Source of the DNA: Deltaproteobacteria bacterium Ga0077539
GTDB lineage: Bacteria; Myxococcota_A; Polyangia; Polyangiales; Ga0077539
Direction of reading: 5' to 3'
Assembly: GCA_001465015.1 (NCBI GenBank)
Contig: LNEO01000259.1
Location: 1-52,634, forward strand
DNA: 52,634 bases
A program made the translations under genes and the position numbers. The stretch's first letter is position 1, and each line of letters opens with the position of its first letter. Under the pieces are notes generated by a model. It was not told the origin of the DNA. It saw only the letters and a program-made list of their open reading frames with translations, and made no database searches. Of this stretch, positions 34,945 through 44,101 are shown piece by piece.

Positions 34945-35894
34945 CACTCCTCGTCGTCGTAGTATCTCCGACGGATCGTCGGCGGCGGTGGCGGCGGCGG
35001 CGGCGGGCGCGGCGTGGCGCGAGCGACCTGCAGCGCGGAGTTCAGCGCGGGGCGAATCGACGCGGGGACGGCGGTCGCGCTCGACGTGCGCTCGAGGATC
35101 TGCGTGGCGTCGTACGCGTGATCGCTGAGCGAAACCGCGACGCCCGCAGCGGCGTCGACGACGTCGGGCACGAGCGTTCCTCGAAGGGGGCGGGGGGCGG
35201 TGCTTCCGGTGGTGACGACGGGGCCCGAGCGCGCGACCTCGCGGGCCTCGTCTTGGCGCCCGGCGAGCACCAGCGCGAACGCGAGCGTGCTGCGAAGCGT
35301 CGGATCCGGCGGCTGAACCGCGGCGGACTCGCGCAGGATCGAGAGCGCGGGAGCGACCCCGTCGGTGCCTCGCTGCAGAGACCAGCGCGCGACCTCGATG
35401 CTCGCCTCGAGCCTCGCGTCGAGCGCGCCCGACAGCCTCGGGAGCGCGCGGCGCGCGACGTCGACCGCCTGCTGCAGCTGCCCCTCGTTCGCGAGCAAAT
35501 ACGCCCGCGTCAGGCCCACGTCCGGATCATCGGTCACGGTCGCGTCGATCGCGATCGCGCGATCGATCGCGCGACGCGCCTCGTCGGGACGCGCCAGGAG
35601 TCTCAGCGCGACGGCGCGATACGCGTGAGCCCTCGCGTCGGTCGGTCGATCTGCGACGCGACGATCGAGCAGCGTGAGCGCGGTCTGCGCAGCGCGCGGC
35701 GTGGTGACGGTGTCGCGCGACAACACGCACGTCCAGCCGCCAGCGGGCCAGCGCAGCGCAGCGATGGGATCGTTGCGGTTGATCGCCGCGCTCGTCGGCC
35801 ATCGAACGCCGTCGATCGCGAGGGCCTCTGTCGACAGCGTCCAAGCGACGCCGAGCGCCAGGACGTGTTTCGCGGGCGATGGGGATTTCTTCAC
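34944..35894 (-). CDS. Exported TPR-repeat protein
   Basis: 316 residues from a GTG, chosen because a signal peptide follows directly (VKKSPSPAKHVLALGVAWTL ending STEALA). The frame is open for 140 codons upstream, but that part is antisense-like Arg/Pro sequence overlapping the preceding gene. TPR-type helices span about 60-250 (ARAHAYRAVALRLLARPDEAR, DVGLTRAYLLANEGQLQQA). The C-terminus has a run of nine prolines and ends RRRYYDDEE. It starts 10 bp after the stop of the Cys-repeat gene and overlaps the next TPR gene: a three-gene unit. Confidence 0.75.
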   Translation of the reverse strand: MKKSPSPAKHVLALGVAWTLSTEALAIDGVRWPTSAAINRNDPIAALRWPAGGWTCVLSRDTVTTPRAAQTALTLLDRRVADRPTDARAHAYRAVALRLLARPDEARRAIDRAIAIDATVTDDPDVGLTRAYLLANEGQLQQAVDVARRALPRLSGALDARLEASIEVARWSLQRGTDGVAPALSILRESAAVQPPDPTLRSTLAFALVLAGRQDEAREVARSGPVVTTGSTAPRPLRGTLVPDVVDAAAGVAVSLSDHAYDATQILERTSSATAVPASIRPALNSALQVARATPRPPPPPPPPPTIRRRYYDDEE

Positions 35895-35904
35895 GTTGGG
35901 CGTC

Positions 35905-36669
35905 TCACTGACACAGTCGAAAGAGCTGCTCGCGCGCGTCCCAGTAGGTCGCGTCGCCGGGGCGACAGCGCGTACGGGGGGTCGGGGAGCGGCGGTTAGG
36001 AGGCTTTCCCGCGGTCGAGCTCGGCGCGATCGGCGCGTCGCAGAGTCGAAAGAGCTGCTCGCGCGCGTCCCAAAAGGTCGTATCGCCCGCTCGACAACGC
36101 GGATGAGTGGTCGAGGCGCGGGTCGAGGCGCGGATCGAGGCACGAGACGAGGCTTCGTAGCGCGCGGCCGCGACGATCGCCGCGCGCGAAGCCGGGCACC
36201 GACGAAAGATCTGACCGCGGCGGTCGAAGTACGTCCCCTCACCCGCTCGGCACCGCGCGGAGCCTGGCTGGCCGTCGTCTTCACGATGGTCCGCGGCGGA
36301 GATCGCCGCGCCAAAGTCTGGACACGGTCGATAGATCTGCTCTTGCTCGTCGAAAAACACGCGCTGCCTGGCGCTGCACCGGGCGAGGGTCATCGAATCG
36401 TCGCGGCTGGACGCCGGGCTCGAGCGCGAAGCGTCCGCCCCGCTCGGCGCGACGATCACCCACGGCGCAACGCCGTCCACCGCAGGAAACTCCGCAGGAA
36501 CTCGAATCGGCTCGAGCAAGACCTCGCCGCTCGACTCCGCCGCGGTCGCGCCAGGCGCGCTCTGCGCGAGCGCAGAGCGACCCGCGAGGACCATCGCCGC
36601 CGCGAACAACGCTGCTGCGCGCGCGGTGTGCCGCGGTCCGCCGACGGTCGACCTTCGTCTCGTCTTCAC
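35905..36669 (-). CDS. Exported protein with four Cys-bracketed repeats
   Basis: About 254 residues. The GTG start gives KTRRRSTVGG followed by a hydrophobic core and AGRSALA|QSAP signal cleavage; a TTG at 36693 is an alternative. The C-terminal two thirds hold four copies of a 19-20 residue motif, R-C-x5/6-F-(F/W)-D-x3-Q-(I/L)-(F/Y)-R-x-C: RCSARQRVFFDEQEQIYRPC, RCRAGEGTYFDRRGQIFRRC, RCRAGDTTFWDAREQLFRLC and RCRPGDATYWDAREQLFRLC. Each could close a disulphide loop. Linkers are Ser/Ala/Arg-rich. I do not know this repeat as a named family. It heads a unit with two exported TPR proteins, which suggests a shared periplasmic complex. Confidence 0.75.
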   Translation of the reverse strand: MKTRRRSTVGGPRHTARAAALFAAAMVLAGRSALAQSAPGATAAESSGEVLLEPIRVPAEFPAVDGVAPWVIVAPSGADASRSSPASSRDDSMTLARCSARQRVFFDEQEQIYRPCPDFGAAISAADHREDDGQPGSARCRAGEGTYFDRRGQIFRRCPASRAAIVAAARYEASSRASIRASTRASTTHPRCRAGDTTFWDAREQLFRLCDAPIAPSSTAGKPPNRRSPTPRTRCRPGDATYWDAREQLFRLCQ

Positions 36670-36790
36670 CGTGACCAACACGATACCACGCAAATCGCGC
36701 TCATCGAGCGCGGCGGCGTCCCCTGCGCGCAGCGCTCGAATGGTCGCCGAATGGACAGCGCGCGACAGAGACGGCTAGGGTGATCGGGCG

Positions 36791-38839
36791 ATGAGCTATC
36801 TCGTCCTGGCACGCAAGTGGAGACCGCAGACGTTCGCGGACCTGGTCGGGCAGGAGCACGTCGCGCAGACGCTGCGCAACGCCTTCGCGCAGGGCCGCAT
36901 CGCCCACGCGTTTCTCTTCACCGGGCCTCGCGGCGTGGGCAAGACCACCATTGCGCGCGTGCTCGCCAAGGCGCTCAACTGCCTTTCGAGCGAGGGGCCG
37001 ACGGTCGAGCCGTGCGGCAAGTGCTCGGCGTGCGAGGAGATCACACGATCTTGCGACGTGGACGTGCGCGAGATCGACGGCGCGACGTGGACCAAGGTCG
37101 AGAGCATCCGCGAGCTGCAAGAGTCGCTGCCGTATCTACCCGCGCGCGACCGCTACAAGATCGTGATCATCGACGAGGTGCACATGCTCTCGAACAGCGC
37201 GTTCAACGCGCTGCTCAAGACCCTCGAAGAGCCGCCGCCGCACGTGAAGTTCGTGTTCGCGACCACGGAGGCGCACAAGGTTCCGATCACGATTTTGTCC
37301 CGTTGTCAGCGGTACGACTTCAAGCTCCTGCCCGCGCAGAAGATCCGCGGTCGCGTCGAGCACATCCTGAAGGCTGAAGGCGTCGGCTTCGACGACGCCG
37401 CGGTGTCGCTCGTGGCGCGCGAGGCCGCTGGCTCGATGCGCGACGCGCTCTCGCTGCTCGATCAAGTGATCGCTGGCTCGACCGGGGCGCTCTCGGGCCC
37501 CGAGGTCGCCCGGCTGCTCGGCGTCGCAGATCGACAGGTCCTGTACGACCTCGCGCGCGCCGTGCTCGCAGCGGACCCCACCAAGGCCCTCTCGATCGTG
37601 CAGCAAGTGACCGATCAGGGGTACGACCTGCACGCGTTCGCGCGGGATTTTCTCTCGCTCTGGCGAGACCTCGTCGTGGGGCGGATCGTTCACGAGCCCG
37701 GCTCGATGCTCGACCTCGCGGACGAAGAGCGCGCGGATGTGCTCGCGATCGCCAAGAGCGCGGACGCCGCGGACCTCGAGCGGCTCTTTCTCGCCTGGTC
37801 TCGAACGGTCGACGACGTCGCCCGCGCCCGCGAGCCGCGGTGGGTGCTCGAAATGGCGCTCGTGCGGCTCGCGCACAGGCCAGCGCTCGTCCCAGTGGAC
37901 GAGCTGATCGCGCGCCTCGTCGACCTCGAGCGAAAGCTCGGGTCCGGCAGCGCAGGAAGCGATCCCAAAGCAGCGCCGCCGCGCGGAGGATTCTCAGGCC
38001 CTCAGCGGCCCGGCGGCGGGTCGCCCACCAGCAGCGCACCAGCACAGCACGGCTCGGGCCTCTCGACCGGCGCGCACACGACGCCGGCGAACCCCAACGC
38101 GCCGCGCGCCAGCGCGCAACCGCCGTCTGCCTCGAGCCCTTCGAGCCCGACGCTCTCCAGCGCACAACCATCGGCCGCTGCTCCAGCTCCGCGCTTCGAA
38201 GTGGTCCGCGGAGGAACAGCCGCAGCCGCTGCCATCGTCCAGCCGCCCGCGCCCGCAGTCGCCCCGCCCTCGCCCGCCGCCGTCGCGCCTCCGGCGCCGA
38301 AATGGCTCGAGAGCGTCCGCGCCCGGGGCGCGCAGCCGCAGAAGCCCCCTGTCAGCGAGAGCACAACGGTCGCCGCTCCCGAGGCGCCGCCCGCGCCGCG
38401 GGTGGACCTGCTCGATGTGCGCTCGGCAGAGGGCAACGTTGATTTGTGGGCGACCGTGCTCGCTGCGCTCGATGGCGCGCCGCTCGCGATCCTCGAGCAA
38501 GGGGTGCCCCTCGAAGTGAGCGCGAAGAAGGTCTCGCTCGCGTTCGAGGCCAACTCGTTCTACGCCCGCAAGGTTTCGGCTCCGGACGTTCAAGAGGCCG
38601 TGCTTCGAGCGGCGCAGAAGGCCTTCGCGAGCGAAGCGCCTCCCGTGTTCGAGCTCGTCACCGGAGCGCTGCCCGACAAGGTGCCCTCGATCGCGCAACG
38701 CAAAGAAGCGCAACGGCAAGCGGCGCGCGCGGCGAAGATCGAGGCAGCGAGAGCGCACCCGCTCGTGCGCCGGTTTCTCTCGTTGGTCGGCGGTGAAATT
38801 CGAAAGATCGAACTGCCCGGAGACATCCCGGGCACCTGA
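36791..38839 (+). CDS. dnaX: DNA polymerase III subunit gamma/tau
   Basis: 682 residues. The ATPase of the clamp loader, which opens the beta clamp and joins the replisome parts. The AAA+ core has Walker A GPRGVGKT at 45-52, a zinc cluster CGKCSAC at 75-81 with C64, Walker B DEVH at 128-131, and the sensor SRCQRYDF. Residues 370-560 are a Pro/Ala/Ser-rich linker typical of high-GC DnaX, followed by a tau-like C-terminal domain (VDLWATVLAALDGAPLAILEQ). First gene of the dnaX-ybaB-recR cluster. Confidence 0.96.
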   Translation: MSYLVLARKWRPQTFADLVGQEHVAQTLRNAFAQGRIAHAFLFTGPRGVGKTTIARVLAKALNCLSSEGPTVEPCGKCSACEEITRSCDVDVREIDGATWTKVESIRELQESLPYLPARDRYKIVIIDEVHMLSNSAFNALLKTLEEPPPHVKFVFATTEAHKVPITILSRCQRYDFKLLPAQKIRGRVEHILKAEGVGFDDAAVSLVAREAAGSMRDALSLLDQVIAGSTGALSGPEVARLLGVADRQVLYDLARAVLAADPTKALSIVQQVTDQGYDLHAFARDFLSLWRDLVVGRIVHEPGSMLDLADEERADVLAIAKSADAADLERLFLAWSRTVDDVARAREPRWVLEMALVRLAHRPALVPVDELIARLVDLERKLGSGSAGSDPKAAPPRGGFSGPQRPGGGSPTSSAPAQHGSGLSTGAHTTPANPNAPRASAQPPSASSPSSPTLSSAQPSAAAPAPRFEVVRGGTAAAAAIVQPPAPAVAPPSPAAVAPPAPKWLESVRARGAQPQKPPVSESTTVAAPEAPPAPRVDLLDVRSAEGNVDLWATVLAALDGAPLAILEQGVPLEVSAKKVSLAFEANSFYARKVSAPDVQEAVLRAAQKAFASEAPPVFELVTGALPDKVPSIAQRKEAQRQAARAAKIEAARAHPLVRRFLSLVGGEIRKIELPGDIPGT

Positions 38840-38862
38840 GGTGTACAACTCTCGTTCGAACC

Positions 38863-39183
38863 ATGAATTTTCGCGGTGGAATGAACGAGGTCCTGCGCCA
38901 GGCCAGCAGGGTTCAGCGCAAGATCGAAGAGACCAAAGAGGCCTTCAAGAAGAAGACCTTCGAAGTGAAGGGCGCCAACGACCAGATCACTGTGATCGTC
39001 AACGGCGCGCGTGAAGTCGTGTCGATCGACGTCGCGCCAGCCTTCTACTCCAGCGACGATCGCGCCCTGGTCCTCGAGGCGATCGCCGCAACGGTGAACG
39101 CGGCGTTGACGACCGCCACCAAGACGCTCGACGCAGAGCTCGAGAAGCTCACCGGCGGGGCGAAGATCCCCGGGCTCTACTAA
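38863..39183 (+). CDS. ybaB: YbaB/EbfC family nucleoid-associated protein
   Basis: 106 residues, the usual size. A small dimeric DNA-binding protein. The Met-rich N-terminal helix (NFRGGMNEVLRQASRVQRKI) and the strand VKGANDQITVIVNGAREVVS followed by the VNAALTTATKTLDAELEKLT helix fit the family. It lies 23 bp after dnaX and 2 bp before recR, the conserved order. Confidence 0.93.
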   Translation: MNFRGGMNEVLRQASRVQRKIEETKEAFKKKTFEVKGANDQITVIVNGAREVVSIDVAPAFYSSDDRALVLEAIAATVNAALTTATKTLDAELEKLTGGAKIPGLY

Positions 39184-39185
39184 CA

Positions 39186-39782
39186 GTGAGCGAGGACGAC
39201 CCCATCGGCGCTGCAGTGAGGCTGCTCGCCCGCCTCCCTGGCGTGGGCGAGAAGTCTGCGCGGCGCATGGCCTACAGCCTGCTCGCGACAGGACCGCAGT
39301 TCGCCAAGGCCCTCGGCGAAGCCGTCGCGTCGCTGCCCGAACGGGTGCGCAAGTGCTCGGTGTGCGGGACCTACACGGGTCGAGAGACCTGCCATATCTG
39401 CAGCGACGTGACGCGCACCGACGAGATTCTCTGCGTTGTCGCGAGGCCGTGGGACCTCGACGCGCTCGAGCGAGCCGGGACGTTTCGCGGGCGATATCAC
39501 GTGCTGCACGCCCTTCTCGATCCCCTCTCGGGGCTCGGACCCGACCAGTTTCCGCTCGATCCTCTGGTCCGCCGCGTCGAGCGCGCGCAGACGAGCGAGG
39601 TCATCGTGGCGACTCCGCCGACGGTCGAGGGGGAGGCCACGGCGCTGTTTCTGGCGGAAGCGCTGCGACCGCTCGGGGTGAAACTGTCCCGGATCGCCTC
39701 GGGCGTTCCGCACGGGGGCGACCTCGAGTACGTCGATCCGATCACGCTCGGACGCGCCCTCGAAGGGCGCCGCGGGCTGTAG
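39186..39782 (+). CDS. recR: Recombination mediator protein RecR
   Basis: 198 residues with a GTG start. Works with RecO/RecF to load RecA on gapped DNA. A helix-hairpin-helix lies at the start (LPGVGEKSARRMAYSLL), four zinc Cys at C57, C60, C69 and C72, then a Toprim domain (LCVVARPWDLDALERAGTFR ... HVLHALLDPLSGLGPDQF) and ATPPTVEGEATALFLAE. Its start is two bases after the ybaB stop, so the two are coupled. Confidence 0.96.
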   Translation: MSEDDPIGAAVRLLARLPGVGEKSARRMAYSLLATGPQFAKALGEAVASLPERVRKCSVCGTYTGRETCHICSDVTRTDEILCVVARPWDLDALERAGTFRGRYHVLHALLDPLSGLGPDQFPLDPLVRRVERAQTSEVIVATPPTVEGEATALFLAEALRPLGVKLSRIASGVPHGGDLEYVDPITLGRALEGRRGL

Positions 39783-39933
39783 ACAGCGCGCCAAAAGGGC
39801 GAGTGAACCCGCGACGAACCATAGCGTTGCAGTTTCGTCGCATTTCTTCGAGCTTGGACGGTATGCTCCTGACCACTCTACGCCGGGCGACACCGTCGCG
39901 CCGTCGCTCGGTTTGAAGAGGAGAGGCAGCACG

Positions 39934-41844
39934 ATGTCCGACGATCGCAAGGATCAGCGCGTAAAGGTCCAAACGCTCAAGGCGAAGTACAAAAGCGCCA
40001 CCGTCGATGAGTTTATCGACCAATACGCGGGCGATATTTCTCGCGGTGGAATCTTCATCAAGACTCCGAAGCCCTCGGCGATCGGCACGTTGTTGAAGAT
40101 CGAGATCCAGCTGAAGGACGGCGCTCCCGTCATCGCTGCGGTCGGTCGCGTCGTCTGGCGCCGCGAGCAGCCCGAGGGCGGGCAAGCCGCGGGCATGGGG
40201 ATCAAGTTCATCAAGCTCGAACCGGAGTCCGTCCCGGTCATCGAGCGAATCGTCGAGCGCAAGTCGCCCGGCGAAGGACCGCACTTCGACGACCCCGCAG
40301 AGACCGCTGCGCCGCAAGGCGGCGAGACCAACAGCGAGTTCTTCGGACAGACCAACCCCCAGGCCGAGATGCCCGCCGAGCAGGACCGCACGATGATGCG
40401 GCAGATGTCGGCGTTCTTGGGGGAGGCGCTTCGCGGAGCCAAAGAAGAGGCCAAGCCCGCAGAGCCGCCCAAGAAGCCGGTTCCGAAGAGCACGATGATC
40501 GGCATGCCAGCGGTCAACCCGGCGATGCTCAGCAAGGCCGCGGAGGCCGCGAAGCCCGCAGAGCCAGCGAAGCCCGCGGAAGCAGCGAAGCCTGCAGAAG
40601 CGCCGAAGCCCGCGGAAACAGCGAAGCCTGCGGAAGCAGCGAAGCCCGCGGAGGCAGCGAAGCCCGCGGCGAAGGCGCCCGAGCCCGCGAAGCCCGCAGC
40701 GGAGCCCGCCAAACCCGCAGAGCCGGTCAAGAAGCCAGTGCCCAAGGGGACGCTCGTCGGGATGGCCGCGGTCATTCCGCCGAGCGAACCAGCGAAGCCC
40801 GCAGAGCCAGCGCTCGCGCAGGCGCCGTCTGCAGGATTCGGTGACGAGGTCGTCGAAGCCGCGACCGCCGTCACATCGAAAGAGATGCTCGAAAAGGCCT
40901 TGGCCGACGCGTCGAAGGACGATCGCAAGGGCGATGAGTTCGAGGGCGATCCCACGCACGTCGCCGACAAGGGAGAGCTCGAAAAGCTCCTCGATGCGAC
41001 CTCGGCCGCACCGACTGACGCGCCCAAAGAAGAGCCGAAGGTCGAGGCCAAGCCAGAGCCCAAAGAAGAGCCGAAGCAGCCCGCGCCGCCGACGACTTCG
41101 AGCGCGCTCGAAATCGCCACCGCGGCCGCGAGCGAGGCGAAGAAGGCAGAGCCCAAGCCCGCCGCGAAAGAGCCCGCGAAGGACGAGCCCAAAGCAGAGC
41201 CCAAAGCAGAGCCCAAGGCAGAGCCCAAGCCCGCCGCGAAAGAGCCCGCGAAAGAGCCCGAGAAGGTCGCGACGCCGCGCGCTGAAGAGCCCGAGAAGAA
41301 GAGCCCGATCGGCCTCGTTCTCGGGTTGCTCGCGCTCGTCGGCATCGGCGGCGGCGGCTACCTGGTCATGAACAGCCAGAACCACGGAAACGGTTCTGGC
41401 TCGACGGTCACCGACTCTGGCGTCGCTGCGACCGTGGTCGTGCAAGAAGACACCGGCGTCGCTCCGGCTCAACCAGAGGACACCGGCGTCGCTGCGGTTG
41501 CAGAAGAAGACGCGTCCGCAGCGGGTTCGGAGCAAGAAGACGCAGCCGCGGCGGCGCAGGCTCCCGAAGACACGGGAGTAGCTCGCACGCCACCGCCGGT
41601 TCCGGCCGCGACGCCAGACTCGGGTGTGGCGCGTCCGCGTCCGCGTCCCGCCTCCGACGCTGGTGCCCGCCCGCGTCCGACGCCCACGAGCACTGGGACC
41701 AGCGGCGCTTCGGGTAGCAGCGGATCTTCTGGCAGCGAATCTTCCGGAAGCGGATCTTCCGGAAGCGGATCTTCCGGAAGCGGATCTTCTGGCAGCGGAT
41801 CCTCGGGCAACAGCGGTGGGGCTGTTCCCGAGAACCCGATCTGA
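39934..41844 (+). CDS. PilZ-domain protein with Ala/Pro/Lys linker, transmembrane segment and DTGV/Gly-Ser tail
   Basis: 636 residues. The first 110 form a PilZ domain of the myxobacterial TIGR02266-like kind (RVKVQTLKAKYKSATVDEFI, SRGGIFIKT, VVWRREQ, GMGIKFIKL). The classic RxxxR c-di-GMP motif is not obvious, so ligand binding is open. A long linker has AKPAEAAKPAE-type repeats (about 175-300) and KPEPKEEPK repeats. One membrane segment lies near 458-478 (GLVLGLLALVGIGGGGYLVM). The C-terminus has EDTGVAPAQPEDTGVA repeats and ends in SSGSGSSGSG. So a cytoplasmic PilZ head joins a long stalk and a surface-like tail. GGAGAGG precedes the ATG. Convergent with the histidine kinase gene. Confidence 0.85.
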   Translation: MSDDRKDQRVKVQTLKAKYKSATVDEFIDQYAGDISRGGIFIKTPKPSAIGTLLKIEIQLKDGAPVIAAVGRVVWRREQPEGGQAAGMGIKFIKLEPESVPVIERIVERKSPGEGPHFDDPAETAAPQGGETNSEFFGQTNPQAEMPAEQDRTMMRQMSAFLGEALRGAKEEAKPAEPPKKPVPKSTMIGMPAVNPAMLSKAAEAAKPAEPAKPAEAAKPAEAPKPAETAKPAEAAKPAEAAKPAAKAPEPAKPAAEPAKPAEPVKKPVPKGTLVGMAAVIPPSEPAKPAEPALAQAPSAGFGDEVVEAATAVTSKEMLEKALADASKDDRKGDEFEGDPTHVADKGELEKLLDATSAAPTDAPKEEPKVEAKPEPKEEPKQPAPPTTSSALEIATAAASEAKKAEPKPAAKEPAKDEPKAEPKAEPKAEPKPAAKEPAKEPEKVATPRAEEPEKKSPIGLVLGLLALVGIGGGGYLVMNSQNHGNGSGSTVTDSGVAATVVVQEDTGVAPAQPEDTGVAAVAEEDASAAGSEQEDAAAAAQAPEDTGVARTPPPVPAATPDSGVARPRPRPASDAGARPRPTPTSTGTSGASGSSGSSGSESSGSGSSGSGSSGSGSSGSGSSGNSGGAVPENPI

Positions 41845-41846
41845 CC

Positions 41847-41864
41847 GACAGGCTCGCGCCTGTC
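41847..41864. terminator. Hairpin between convergent PilZ and kinase genes
   Basis: GACAGGC-TCGC-GCCTGTC gives a perfect 7-bp stem with a four-base loop, three bases after the PilZ stop and 46 bp from the convergent kinase stop. No T tract; may serve both directions. Confidence 0.45.
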
Positions 41865-41909
41865 ACCAGCGAGAAGCAGCGCTCCGATTGGTGGGGGGCA
41901 GCGCGCGAC

Positions 41910-43025
41910 TCAGCGCTTCGCGCGTAGAGTCACGAAGGTGGGTCCCGAGCGGCGCGTCTCGTCGCTGCGCGGAAGCGCGATGATGAACCGCGCTCCCTTC
42001 GTGTGTGTCTCGTCGATCACGACGTCGCCGTCGTGATCGAGGGCGATCTTTCGGACGATGGGAAGACCGAGGCCCGTTCCCCCGCTCGAAGACTTCGTCG
42101 TGAAATAGGGCTCGAACACCTTGGCCCGCGAGGAGGGCTCGATGCCTGGCCCGTCGTCCTCGACGACGAGCCACACCTCGCTCTTCGAGGGCGTCGACCG
42201 CTCGACGCGAACGACGATGTTCTTGGCCCCCGCTTGCGCTGCGTTGCGCACGAGGTTGTCCACCGCGCGCCGCAGCAAGATGCGATCGATTCGCACTGGG
42301 GCAGCCCCTTCGCCGGCGATCCACTGCACCCGCGGCGCAGCATCGTCGCTCGCGCCCGCTGCCTTCGAGCCGTCGCGCACGATCGCGTCCCCTTCGCCTG
42401 CGTCTCGAACGAACTCCGCGAGGTCCGCTGGCACCGCGCGCACCTCGGGCAGCCGCGCAAACTCGCTGAACGCGCTGACGAGCCTGCGCAGCGTCTCGAC
42501 CTCTTCTTCGATCACCTCGCGCGCCGTGGCGAGGGTCTTGGCGAAGGACTCATCGCCGCCTGGATATCTCCGGGCGACCTCCTGCATCGCGAGCTGAATC
42601 GGCGTGAGCGGATTCTTGATTTCGTGTGCCAGCGTCCGCGCGAACTCCTGCCACGCGCTGATGCGCTCGAGCTCCTCGGAGCGCTCGCGCAGCAGGTCGA
42701 CCCTGTCCATCATCGTGTTGAACGCAGAGAGCGCGGCGTCGACCTCGTCGCCCCCGCGCGGGCGCACCCGCACCGCGAAGTCTCCGTCGCCAGCGCGGGC
42801 CAGGGCGCGCTCGAGCAACGCGACGCGCTCGGTCGTGTCTCGACAGAGCCACCGCGCGACCGCAGCGGCCGAGAGCGCGCTGAACGCCACCGCGACCGTC
42901 GACCACGCTGCTCCCTGCGTCGCGACGAGCGCTGCCGAAGGGAGGACCGAGAGCCCCAGGACCGCCGCGACGACCCGCGCGGACAAGCCCGCGGACGACC
43001 GCGCGGGCGACGCGGCGTCGCTCAT
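41910..43025 (-). CDS. Sensor histidine kinase (NtrY-like)
   Basis: 371 residues. Two membrane helices lie near 17-58 (VVAAVLGLSVLPSAALVA and TVAVAFSALSAAAVARWL), followed by a HAMP-like linker, a dimerisation box AHEIKNPLTPIQLA with the phosphorylated His at about 134, then N box DNLVRNAAQAG, G1 DDGPGIEPSS, F box FEPYFTTK and G2 GGTGLGLPIV. There is no large periplasmic sensor. The ATG overlaps the stop of the DUF4388 gene as ATGA. No response regulator is adjacent, so it is an orphan kinase. Signals may reach it from the DUF4388 partner (inference). Confidence 0.93.
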   Translation of the reverse strand: MSDAASPARSSAGLSARVVAAVLGLSVLPSAALVATQGAAWSTVAVAFSALSAAAVARWLCRDTTERVALLERALARAGDGDFAVRVRPRGGDEVDAALSAFNTMMDRVDLLRERSEELERISAWQEFARTLAHEIKNPLTPIQLAMQEVARRYPGGDESFAKTLATAREVIEEEVETLRRLVSAFSEFARLPEVRAVPADLAEFVRDAGEGDAIVRDGSKAAGASDDAAPRVQWIAGEGAAPVRIDRILLRRAVDNLVRNAAQAGAKNIVVRVERSTPSKSEVWLVVEDDGPGIEPSSRAKVFEPYFTTKSSSGGTGLGLPIVRKIALDHDGDVVIDETHTKGARFIIALPRSDETRRSGPTFVTLRAKR

Positions 43026-44101
43026 CGAGCGCTGCTCGCCATCGAGCCAATCGACCACAGACCGATCAAAAGCGTCACCACGAACACGAGCGCGATCGTG
43101 AGCGACAACCCGCGGGACGAGGCGTTGGCGGCGGACGCGGGGCTCGCAGCAGGCGTGGCGCTCGACTTCGCGACCTCGGAAGCGGTCGCAGAGGGCTCGT
43201 CAGCAGAGCTCTGCGAGGCTCGAGCAGCCTGCTCTGCGGCGAGCTCTTTTTGCCGCTCGGCCTCGCGCGCCTTGGCGACGATCGCTTCGGCCTTGGCCTC
43301 GTCGAGCGGCCCCGAGGTCGAGGCGTCGAACGAGACGACCTCGCGCCCGACGTTGGCCGAGGCGTGCGCGGTCCTCGAGTCGCGCTCGAGCTTGGGCGAG
43401 CGAAAGATGATCTTGACGCTCTGGTCCGGCGAAGCGGGCGGCGCGATCGAAGGCGGAATGGTCTTGGGCTTGGGCTTGGCGGGCTGCCCTTTGTTGCTGC
43501 GCTTCAAGATCTCGCTGAGCGCGAGCTCGATCGATCCGAGCGCTGGACGAAACTCAGTGACCGACGAGGACTCCTCTTCGAACGCGTTGCGTTGGCGAAT
43601 CTGGTAGTGCCCTGCGCTCCACGCGAAGACCTCGTCGAGCGCGCCGTCGTCGACGCCGTCGACCGTGATGCTCTCGAGCTCTCCCTTGGCGTAGCGAACG
43701 ACGCACTCGCGGCGACCGCTGTCGAGCTCGAGCTTTCCCGTCAGGCCGATGGTCTCGCAGAAATTGAGCAGCTCGGACGGAGCCGTGTCTGCGAGCGAGC
43801 CGCCGATGCTGTGCGCGTCTCGTCTCGCAGCGCCCGGCAAGAGCGGAACCTCTTCGCGAAGCTCGTACGGACCCGCGATCGCCGCGAGAAATAGCTCCAT
43901 CGCGCGCGAGGCTTCGGGCTCCTCCGAGGGCGTCCCTCCCCGCACCTCGACGCTGTGAGTCTTCTGGCCGAGCGTGAACCGAAGCTCGCCAGTGAATCGA
44001 AGTCGCCCGAGCGCGCCGAGGATCTTCGAGGGCGCGTGCTGCTCGAGGTTGCCGATCGGAGGCGGAGTGACCTCGTCGGATGACGGACGATTCTGTGTCA
44101 T
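43022..44101 (-). CDS. DUF4388-like protein with C-terminal membrane anchor
   Basis: 359 residues. The N-terminal half holds DUF4388/PatA-like segments: NLEQHAPSKILGALGRLRFT, GELRFTLGQKTHSVEVRGGT, then TAPSELLNFCETIGLTGKLE with DSGRRECVVRYAKGELES. An Ala/Ser/Lys-rich linker leads to a single membrane helix near the end (LTIALVFVVTLLIGLWSIG). The start overlaps the mpl stop as ATGA and the stop overlaps the kinase start in the same way, so mpl, this gene and the kinase form one coupled operon. Role not known; DUF4388 proteins often sit near two-component and gliding genes. Confidence 0.82.
   Translation of the reverse strand: MTQNRPSSDEVTPPPIGNLEQHAPSKILGALGRLRFTGELRFTLGQKTHSVEVRGGTPSEEPEASRAMELFLAAIAGPYELREEVPLLPGAARRDAHSIGGSLADTAPSELLNFCETIGLTGKLELDSGRRECVVRYAKGELESITVDGVDDGALDEVFAWSAGHYQIRQRNAFEEESSSVTEFRPALGSIELALSEILKRSNKGQPAKPKPKTIPPSIAPPASPDQSVKIIFRSPKLERDSRTAHASANVGREVVSFDASTSGPLDEAKAEAIVAKAREAERQKELAAEQAARASQSSADEPSATASEVAKSSATPAASPASAANASSRGLSLTIALVFVVTLLIGLWSIGSMASSAR

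Noticed and set aside
35894..36314. Upstream extension of the second TPR gene
   Set aside because: It overlaps the Cys-repeat gene entirely and the signal peptide lies at the later GTG.
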